Both the position numbers and the translations under genes were made by a program. Below the pieces are notes generated by a model. The model saw only the letters and a list, made by a program, of their open reading frames with translations, was not told the DNA's origin and made no database searches. A stretch of 13,156 nucleotides of DNA from Candidatus Aegiribacteria sp. (GTDB lineage: Bacteria; Fermentibacterota; Fermentibacteria; Fermentibacterales; JCC-6): the NCBI GenBank assembly GCA_030642525.1, contig DAOWNO010000023.1, positions 1 through 13,156 on the forward strand, written 5' to 3'. Shown piece by piece: positions 7,564 through 13,156 of this stretch. The first letter of the stretch is position 1, and each line of letters begins with the position of its first letter.

Positions 7564-7608
7564 AACCGGTTTCTCTGAAAAACAGGTATACTGCTTCCCG
7601 GAGGTGAT
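7564..7608 (+). promoter_or_regulatory. Possible operator and strong ribosome binding site of the AraC-type gene
   Basis: GGAGGTGAT at 7600-7608 abuts the ATG at 7609 and is complementary to the anti-Shine-Dalgarno end of 16S rRNA over its full length, the strongest such site in the window. Upstream lie TATACT at 7587-7592, a possible -10, and an 8-base palindrome AACCGGTT at 7564-7571 where a -35 would be expected. The palindrome could be an operator, but this is inference. If TATACT is used, the leader would be very short. Confidence 0.35.
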
Positions 7609-8520
7609 ATGAGGGAAGATACCGAGAAGATCTACAGTAAACGGATTCTTGCAGTACTTGATTATATCAAAGAGAATCTCGATTGTGATCTCAGTCTCGA
7701 TGAGATCGCAGGAGTGGCTTTCTTTTCTCCATTCCATTTTCATCGTGTGTTTCGTGGAATGGTTGGAGAAACACTGGCAAGTCTTATCAGGCGCCTGAGA
7801 CTTGAAAAGGCTGCTCACAGGCTTCTTAAAGGAGTTGAGCCGGTCATGCTGATTGCGATGAGATCTGGTTACGACTCGAACCAGTCTTTCACCAGAGCTT
7901 TTAAAAGTGCATTCGGTGAAACTCCCTCTGATTTCAGAAGGTATCGGAAAAGCATCCCGCTTATCCAGGCTCCCTCAGGGTATCACTTCATGCCGGAAAA
8001 GGGTATACAGTCATTTAATCCAATTCGGAAAGGAAATGTTACCATGGAAGGTCGAATAGTTGAACTGGAACCAATGAGGATATTGAGTGTGAAACACAGG
8101 GGGGCATACTTCAAGATAGGTGAAGCCTTCGAGAAACTAAGTGATATTGTTACAAAGAATAGTATTGACATAGAAAAAAGTCAGTGGCTGGGTATCTTCT
8201 GGGATGATCCGGAATCGGTTCCAGAGGAGGAACTGCGTTCCGAAGCCTGTGTCACCATTGAAGGTGATGTTGAGATTCCAGGTGGTATAGAAGCGGAAGC
8301 TGGTGAGATTCCCGGGGGGCAGTACGCAACCACAAGGCATACAGGATCGTATAAGGGAATCGGAAATACATGGGGAGAACTCTGTGGAATCTGGGTCCCC
8401 CAGAACGGATACAAGCCCAGAGAGAGCGCCTGTTTCGAGATTTATGTTAAGGGATCTGAGTGCACCAATGACGAATCGGAGTACATTACAGACCTCTATG
8501 AACCTATAGAACCAGTTTAA
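7609..8520 (+). CDS. AraC-family regulator with GyrI-like ligand-binding domain
   Basis: A 303-residue protein with the order DNA-binding domain then ligand domain, as in Rob-type regulators. Residues about 9-112 contain two helix-turn-helix units: LSLDEIAGVAFFSPFHFHRVFR in the first and the classic second unit PVMLIAMRSGYDSNQSFTRAFKSAFGETPSDFRR. Residues from about 145 to 303 match the GyrI-like (AraC effector-binding) fold: VELEPMRILSVKHRGAY, WLGIFWDDPESVPEEELRSEACV, IPGGQYATTRHTGSYKGIGNTWGELCGIW, and a terminal CFEIYVKG followed by an acidic DLYEPIEPV. Known members bind small hydrophobic or cationic compounds and activate export or stress genes. The target here is unknown; the gene itself or the following hydrolase gene are candidates. 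It has its own gap on both sides (85 and 72 bases), so it is likely a separate unit. Confidence 0.92.
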   Translation: MREDTEKIYSKRILAVLDYIKENLDCDLSLDEIAGVAFFSPFHFHRVFRGMVGETLASLIRRLRLEKAAHRLLKGVEPVMLIAMRSGYDSNQSFTRAFKSAFGETPSDFRRYRKSIPLIQAPSGYHFMPEKGIQSFNPIRKGNVTMEGRIVELEPMRILSVKHRGAYFKIGEAFEKLSDIVTKNSIDIEKSQWLGIFWDDPESVPEEELRSEACVTIEGDVEIPGGIEAEAGEIPGGQYATTRHTGSYKGIGNTWGELCGIWVPQNGYKPRESACFEIYVKGSECTNDESEYITDLYEPIEPV

Positions 8521-8592
8521 GTTTCTGTTTATTCAACAGACCTGGTTATGTATTTGTACCGGCTGACATTCACTTAAACAGAGGATAGAAAT

Positions 8593-10128
8593 ATGTACTA
8601 CAGGAGTATTCTTATACTGATACTGATTGTATTGATAAAATCGAATGCAGCTTCTGATATTTTCAGTACCACTATGAGCTTTGACAACGTCGCTATGGCA
8701 GTGACTGCCATAGAAACCCTTAACCCCGATACAGGTTTTGATCTTCCTGGAGCTGTTCTGCTTGAGGACAGCGTGCTTTATGCTGACAGCGTTTATCGTC
8801 ACTTCTACTATGCTGTTCCGCTCTCTTATGAATCAGGAACCCCCGCGCCATTGATGATGTGGCTTCATGGCGGCGTGAGTACGCGGGAACTCAGTGATTA
8901 CGAACCGGAAGTGCTGACCGAGTGGCATCTGATCCCCGGGATGCTTGATATGGGTTGTATACTGGCCTTCCCCTGTGCTCAGAGTGGTTCTGTATGGTGG
9001 GATTCGGTTGGTCAGCAGGGAATTATGGATATAATTGCAACTCTCAAGCACAGACTCAATATCGATGACTCGCGAGTCTTCATTGGCGGTTTTTCCGATG
9101 GAGCTTCCGGAAGCTGGGCGCTGATGATGCTGCAGCCCTCTCCGTTTGCGGGTTACCTTGCCTTTTCAGGGCATCTAGGAGTAGCCGCAATAGATGGCGA
9201 CCGAGCCACATATCTTTCGAGCCTTTCCAACCGTCCTGGCATTGCGTCTCACACTGACGAGGACGGTCTGTACCCTTCAGCGGTCATGGCTCCTTCAGTT
9301 GAACTTGCGCAGGAGGCAGGAGCTGAGATATCGTACCGCACTTTCGATGGCTACGAACACGATGCCGATTACCTGCCACTGCTTGAAGAAGATGTCATGG
9401 CCTTCATCGACACAACGCGAAGGGAGCGCTTCCCGGAACACCTTATCTGGAAAACAGGGGAACCTTCGGGCTGTGACTGGCTGATGGTGGATTCAATCAT
9501 TCCATGGCCTGTGCTGACTGAGGATACCGACAATAACATGGTTCTTGTCTCTGAAAGGCTTACCTTTGGTTTCATGCCGGACTGGGAGGCTGAGTGTGAT
9601 GGTATTCCTGTAGAACAGGTTCTCGATGGTGATACCCCTGCGAACAGGATAGAACTGAAAGCGGATGATGTGATAATCGGTTTTCAGGATTGTCCAGTAA
9701 TGAATTTGGAAGATCTCTACGAACTTATGTCAGAGATGTCTCCGGGAGATCATTTCGCAATGGATGTGAACAGAGACGGGGAGCAGATACATCTGACAGG
9801 CAACCTCAACCTGCCGGAGTACTACTGGCTGTTTCCCCGTAGCGAACCCTCAGTGAGAGTGGAAGCGGTCTACGCCGACAATTTCTTCGACATTGAAGTG
9901 AACAGACTATGCGTTCTCCGATTACTGCTTCATCCGAAGATGGTTGATCTTAACAGGGATGTTACCGTGATGTGCAACGGTTACCGGATTTACTGCGGAT
10001 CAGTTGAGATGGATCCGGAAATGGCGGTAGTTACATATGCCAGAACCGGTGATCGGCAGCGACCCTGGGCAGGTGAACTGGTATTGGATCTGGAGGAATT
10101 ACTGATGCGCGAATTTGCAGATCGCTGA
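8593..10128 (+). CDS. Exported alpha/beta hydrolase with PDZ-like domain
   Basis: The 511-residue product begins with a signal peptide (MYYRSILILILIVLIKSNA). Residues about 70-275 form an alpha/beta hydrolase of the esterase/feruloyl-esterase/PHB-depolymerase type. LHGG at 91-94 supplies the oxyanion loop, GFSDG at 166-170 places the nucleophile at Ser168, HTDEDGLYP at 220-228 gives the acid (probably Asp224), and His256 in DGYEHDADY is the catalytic histidine. Residues about 322-403 look like a PDZ domain: VEQVLDGDTPANRIELKADDVIIGF, then LYELMSEMSPGDHFAMDVNRDGE. A further 100-residue beta-rich C-terminal region is unassigned. The product is expected outside the cytoplasm. Its substrate cannot be read from the sequence. 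The ribosome binding site is AGAGG. It ends 16 bases from the convergent queF stop. Confidence 0.82.
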   Translation: MYYRSILILILIVLIKSNAASDIFSTTMSFDNVAMAVTAIETLNPDTGFDLPGAVLLEDSVLYADSVYRHFYYAVPLSYESGTPAPLMMWLHGGVSTRELSDYEPEVLTEWHLIPGMLDMGCILAFPCAQSGSVWWDSVGQQGIMDIIATLKHRLNIDDSRVFIGGFSDGASGSWALMMLQPSPFAGYLAFSGHLGVAAIDGDRATYLSSLSNRPGIASHTDEDGLYPSAVMAPSVELAQEAGAEISYRTFDGYEHDADYLPLLEEDVMAFIDTTRRERFPEHLIWKTGEPSGCDWLMVDSIIPWPVLTEDTDNNMVLVSERLTFGFMPDWEAECDGIPVEQVLDGDTPANRIELKADDVIIGFQDCPVMNLEDLYELMSEMSPGDHFAMDVNRDGEQIHLTGNLNLPEYYWLFPRSEPSVRVEAVYADNFFDIEVNRLCVLRLLLHPKMVDLNRDVTVMCNGYRIYCGSVEMDPEMAVVTYARTGDRQRPWAGELVLDLEELLMREFADR

Positions 10129-10144
10129 AGAAAGGCGGATTGAT

Positions 10145-10546
10145 TTATGGAGCCTCTCCGTATTCGGCGTCGACAGAAATGGAAATTCCTCCTCTGATTC
10201 CGAAGTCGGCTATAACTCTGCACCATCTTGGTTCCAGTGCTTTCACTAGATCATCAAGAATCATGTTGGCCACATGCTCATGAAAAACGCCTTCGTTCCT
10301 GAAGGACCAGAAATAGAGTTTCAATGATTTGGATTCCACGATCTTTCTGTCAGGTACGTACTCGATGGAGATCGAGGCAAAATCCGGCTGGCCGGTTTGG
10401 GGACAGAGGCAGGTAAACTCATCACAGGTCAATGTTACGACATAATTGCGATCGGGATGATGGTTAGGGAATACTTCCAGATTTTTTGAAGGAAGACTTT
10501 CCCCTCCCAGAATTGTAAGTCCTTCCAGATCAGAATTGTCAGTCAT
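10145..10546 (-). CDS. queF: NADPH-dependent preQ0 reductase QueF
   Basis: QueF reduces the nitrile of preQ0 to the aminomethyl group of preQ1, completing the pathway begun by FolE2, QueD, QueE and QueC. From the ATG at 10546 the protein has 133 residues, the short (unimodular) form. The signature FTCLCPQTGQPDFA holds the catalytic Cys48 and Asp55. ESKSLKLYFWSFRNEGVFHEH at 71-91 is the NADPH/substrate motif, with His89 and Glu90 matching the known active-site pair. A TTG at 10585 would add 13 residues but lies inside the upstream gene and adds nothing family-like. The chosen ATG overlaps that gene's stop by eight bases, with a GGAG about 11 bases upstream. It is the last gene of a signalling-type operon rather than of the que operon. 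Confidence 0.95.
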   Translation of the reverse strand: MTDNSDLEGLTILGGESLPSKNLEVFPNHHPDRNYVVTLTCDEFTCLCPQTGQPDFASISIEYVPDRKIVESKSLKLYFWSFRNEGVFHEHVANMILDDLVKALEPRWCRVIADFGIRGGISISVDAEYGEAP

Positions 10547-11258
10547 GGGATAGTATACTCCATTCCTTTGTAAATCTCGGGTCAAGAACCGGTTTAACAG
10601 TGTCCTTTACAGGTTTCCGCCACTTTTCCATACTGAAATTATGACTCTTCCAGATTTCAATACTTTCTACGATGAACCGCCATCTCCACTCCGGTTCTGT
10701 GCTTTTCCATTCAATGATCTCATCAAAAAGCCTGTAGGGGGATCTCCCCTGCAGGACCTGTTCCAGAAGCAGAAGCTTTCCCGCCAGCCATTCAGTGCAG
10801 GTTTTCGGAAGGAATGGCTTTTGATTCATCTGTCTTCTGCACCGTGCTTTTAGAACTGCTCCAAGTTCATTGTCAGTTTCGCAGAGTTTCAGGCACTTCG
10901 TGAAATCACTTCTTGCCTCGGAAAGTCTGTAAACAGGGCCCATTCTCAACCGAGCGGCTGAATCAGGATTGTCTGCTTCCTCATACATATCAGAAGCTTT
11001 TTCGAACAGTTTTTCTGCTTCTCCCCACTTGCGCGTTCTGCACAGAACATCAGCCAGAATCGAGTATCCTGCAGGCCATGACGGATAATCTGAAATAAGG
11101 TTCTCACCCGAAGCAACAGCGGCAGAAATGTTGCCAAGCTCAGTAAGAATCTGAATTTCCCTTTTCCGCAACTTGCGCAGGCTGGAGAGTTTCTTCTCAG
11201 TGATGATTCTGTTCCGGATTGAAAGCAGCTGCCTTCCAAGCTGTCCTGTTGTTTTCAC
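10539..11258 (-). CDS. TPR-like protein of unknown function
   Basis: I choose the GTG at 11258, which overlaps the stop of the HD-GYP gene as GTGA and follows an AAAAGGGG stretch; this gives 239 residues. A GTG at 11297 would lengthen it by 13 residues inside the upstream gene. Residues about 15-105 read as tetratricopeptide-like helix pairs: RKREIQILTELGNISAAVASGENLI, then WPAGYSILADVLCRTRKWGEAEKLFEKASDMYEEADN. The second half is rich in tryptophan and charge (ECWLAGKLLLLEQVL-like and EWRWRFIVESIEIW segments) and I do not recognise it. No signal peptide or membrane segment is seen, so it is probably cytoplasmic and may bind the TPR domain of its neighbour or another protein. It is translated between the HD-GYP gene and queF with overlaps on both sides. 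Confidence 0.75.
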   Translation of the reverse strand: MKTTGQLGRQLLSIRNRIITEKKLSSLRKLRKREIQILTELGNISAAVASGENLISDYPSWPAGYSILADVLCRTRKWGEAEKLFEKASDMYEEADNPDSAARLRMGPVYRLSEARSDFTKCLKLCETDNELGAVLKARCRRQMNQKPFLPKTCTEWLAGKLLLLEQVLQGRSPYRLFDEIIEWKSTEPEWRWRFIVESIEIWKSHNFSMEKWRKPVKDTVKPVLDPRFTKEWSILSHD

Positions 11259-13075
11259 GGGAAAGGGAACCCCTTTTCGCAGATTACTTTTCTGCACGCC
11301 TCAACTACATCCGGGTCGTACAGTATGCCGGAATTCTGAGTGATCTCTTCAACGGCCTTTTCAAGACCGGGGATGGATCTGTATGGCCGATGTGATGTCA
11401 TGGCTTCCACAACATCAGCTACTGCGATGATTCTTGCCTCAATCAGGATGTCTTTACCTTTAAGCCCGTTTGGATAACCTGACCCGTCATACAATTCCTG
11501 ATGCTGCAGGATCACATCGGCAACAGGCCATGGAAACTCCACTTCAGAAAGTATTTCATATCCGACCTGTGGATGTGTCTGTACAATTTCCTGTTCGAGA
11601 TCGGAGAGTTGTCGCGGCCGGGAGAGAATCTCCTGAGGTATGCTGATTTTACCGATATCATGAACAAGAGAAATCATGAAAACAGCTTCGACGTGATCTT
11701 CATCGAATCCCAGCTCAATAGCTATCAGTCTCGCAAGCTCCGCAACTCTCAGCTGATGTCCTGATGTATAAGGATCCTTTGATTCGATTATTCTTGAGAG
11801 AGTATGAATGGTCCCTTCCACGCTCTTCTTAAGCTTACGCATACTTTCCTGAAGTTCAATTGTTCGATCCTTAACACGTTCCTCGAGAAGGCGCTCGTGT
11901 GCTACCAGCTGGTTCTCCACAAGCTTTCGGTCGTTGATTTCTCTACGCAGTTCTACATTTCGCAGATAGTACAGCTCTGCTTCTTTCTCTTTCTGTTCAG
12001 TTTCGTATCTTATCTGAAGCCTGGCGATAGTCTCAGCGCTTTTGTCACTGAAGATCTCCTTCATCAGGGAACTGAACTTCTTGTAGAACAGAAAAGCTTT
12101 CTCATAGTCACCCATTGCCTTGTAAAGATCGGAAAGCTCTCTGTAGCAATCTGATTCACAAACTCTGGTTCCGATACTGAAGGAAATCCGCAGGGCTCGA
12201 TTAAGGTATTCCAGAGCTTCATCATACCTTTCAAGAAGAATCATGATGTGCCCTATCAACATGCAATTATTGGAGATACCATCCTTGTCCTTCAGTTCCT
12301 CTACAATCAACAGCGATTGTCTGTAATATTCAAGAGCCGGTGTGTATTTTTCCAGCATCATTTGAATGTCTCCGATATTGCTGTATGAAATAGATATACC
12401 ACGCCTGTCGCCGATTTTTTCTTTTATTTTTAAAGACATGCTGTGGTAATTCAGAGCGTTTTTCATATCCCCTTTTTCCTTAGCAAGAATCCCCATGTTA
12501 TTGTAGGACATGGCCAGTCCGGACAGATCTCCTGAAGTTTCCCTGATTCTGAGGGCTTTCAGGTAATATTCTTCAGCTTTTTCCAGATTGTGTCGTTTAC
12601 GGAAAATAACTCCAATGCTGTTCAGGGAATGCGCAATACGGTTTTTGCTATTAATTTTCTCGAATATTGAGAGCGCTTTCATATATTGATCTATGGCAAG
12701 GTCGAATCTGCTTTGATAGCTGTAAACAAGTCCAATATTCAAGAAAGTTGTCGCTATACCGTTTTTGTTATCGAGTTCAACGTAGATATCATGAGCTATA
12801 TTGAAAAATTTTATGCTTTCATAATATTTCCCTGTGATCCCTTTTGAAACGCCCATAAGGCGATTACTGCCTGCCTCACCTTCCCTGTATCCCAGCCTTT
12901 CCGAAAGAACCATGGCTTCTGTGGCGTATGCTTCTGTTATGAGTGGCTTTGATCTGTAAAGCAATTCGCTCAGCTCATTCAGTAAATCGATTCTTGCCCG
13001 GCCGGTTTTCCCGGAAGGAGGCTTTGAACGCATCTTTTTCAGTCTGCGTTTGAGAGCCTTTATGTCAGTATTCAA
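11255..13075 (-). CDS. TPR, coiled-coil and HD-GYP domain protein
   Basis: HD-GYP enzymes typically hydrolyse cyclic-di-GMP or related dinucleotides. In this 606-residue protein, residues about 30-345 form about seven TPR units of 40 residues (for example SLNSIGVIFRKRHNLEKAEEYYLKAL), residues about 345-418 a charged coiled coil, and 419-606 the HD-GYP domain. The domain shows GHQLRVAELA (439-448), HDIGK (472-476), HPQVGYEIL, YDGSGYPNGLKG with GYP at 533-535, and ARIIAVADVVEAMTSHRPYR. The usual HHE is HQE at 525-527. No receiver, PAS or membrane segment is seen, so sensing probably occurs through TPR contacts in the cytoplasm. The start is uncertain: the longest form uses TTG at 13075 with GTGAG eight bases upstream, while an ATG at 13033 has no clear ribosome binding site. 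Its stop overlaps the next gene by four bases. Confidence 0.88.
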   Translation of the reverse strand: MNTDIKALKRRLKKMRSKPPSGKTGRARIDLLNELSELLYRSKPLITEAYATEAMVLSERLGYREGEAGSNRLMGVSKGITGKYYESIKFFNIAHDIYVELDNKNGIATTFLNIGLVYSYQSRFDLAIDQYMKALSIFEKINSKNRIAHSLNSIGVIFRKRHNLEKAEEYYLKALRIRETSGDLSGLAMSYNNMGILAKEKGDMKNALNYHSMSLKIKEKIGDRRGISISYSNIGDIQMMLEKYTPALEYYRQSLLIVEELKDKDGISNNCMLIGHIMILLERYDEALEYLNRALRISFSIGTRVCESDCYRELSDLYKAMGDYEKAFLFYKKFSSLMKEIFSDKSAETIARLQIRYETEQKEKEAELYYLRNVELRREINDRKLVENQLVAHERLLEERVKDRTIELQESMRKLKKSVEGTIHTLSRIIESKDPYTSGHQLRVAELARLIAIELGFDEDHVEAVFMISLVHDIGKISIPQEILSRPRQLSDLEQEIVQTHPQVGYEILSEVEFPWPVADVILQHQELYDGSGYPNGLKGKDILIEARIIAVADVVEAMTSHRPYRSIPGLEKAVEEITQNSGILYDPDVVEACRKVICEKGFPFP

Positions 13076-13156
13076 ACGTTTGAACTCACTTTCCCGGCGA
13101 AAGATCTAATCAAAACTGAATCCTTCCTCACATATAACTATTTTGCAGGCTCTGAC
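13076..13156 (-). other. Upstream region of the HD-GYP operon, cut by the window
   Basis: The frame of the HD-GYP gene is closed by a TAG at 13106-13108, so the gene cannot extend past this region. No second gene is seen in the remaining 50 bases. The operon promoter is probably here or just outside the window. I could not assign -35 and -10 elements with confidence. Confidence 0.3.

Noticed and set aside
8524..8540. TCTGTT/AACAGA hairpin just after the AraC-type gene as a terminator
   Set aside because: The stem has six pairs, mostly A-T, and no T run follows, so it does not meet the form of an intrinsic terminator.
10588..10595. Second AACCGGTT palindrome, matching the one before the AraC-type gene
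   Set aside because: An 8-base palindrome inside a coding region can occur by chance, and the flanking bases do not match those of the first copy.
11804..12154. 116-codon plus-strand open frame opposite the HD-GYP gene
   Set aside because: The TPR and coiled-coil repeats on the minus strand are clear; the plus frame is low-complexity and has no supported start.
1..13156. tRNA, rRNA, CRISPR arrays, insertion sequences or phage genes
   Set aside because: I saw no cloverleaf, spaced repeats, transposase motifs or phage structural proteins on either strand.

Overview
The window looks like chromosomal DNA from an uncultured bacterium of the Fibrobacterota-Chlorobiota-Bacteroidota (FCB) side of the tree, possibly a candidate phylum such as Fermentibacteria. 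This placement is an inference. It rests on a secreted beta-propeller protein with a type IX secretion style C-terminal sorting domain (YPNP start, GLYLIRLS near the end), a 6-bladed-propeller lipoprotein, and dense operons with 4-base start/stop overlaps. No mobile element, phage gene, CRISPR array, tRNA or rRNA was seen.

Layout. Positions 1-829 (minus) hold most of a DUF1015 family protein that runs off the left edge. A 274-base divergent intergenic region separates it from a plus-strand run: a small secreted protein gene broken by a one-base frameshift (1104-1425), a GNAT acetyltransferase with a YoaP-like C-terminal domain (1422-2219), a lipoprotein propeller (2216-3343), and a secreted propeller with a sorting domain (3439-5040). 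Twelve bases later begins the 7-deazaguanine cluster queC-queE-queD-folE2 (5053-7523). It is followed by an AraC/GyrI-like regulator (7609-8520) and a secreted alpha/beta hydrolase carrying a PDZ-like domain (8593-10128). On the opposite strand, reading from the right edge, an overlapping three-gene operon encodes a TPR/coiled-coil/HD-GYP protein, a TPR-like protein and QueF (13075 down to 10145). It converges on the hydrolase gene with only 16 bases between the stop codons.

How the genes work together. FolE2 opens GTP to 7,8-dihydroneopterin triphosphate, QueD makes 6-carboxy-tetrahydropterin, QueE makes 7-carboxy-7-deazaguanine, QueC makes preQ0 and QueF reduces preQ0 to preQ1. Every enzyme for de novo preQ1, the queuosine precursor, is therefore in this window. 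The four steps to preQ0 are in one operon, while the final reductase is coupled to a cyclic-di-nucleotide-signalling type gene on the other strand. The later steps (Tgt, QueA, QueG/QueH) are not present here.

I found no clearly new defence or mobile system. The observations most worth a second look are the placement of queF in the HD-GYP/TPR operon, the HD-GYP site with HQE in place of HHE, the hydrolase-PDZ architecture, and the frameshifted small gene.
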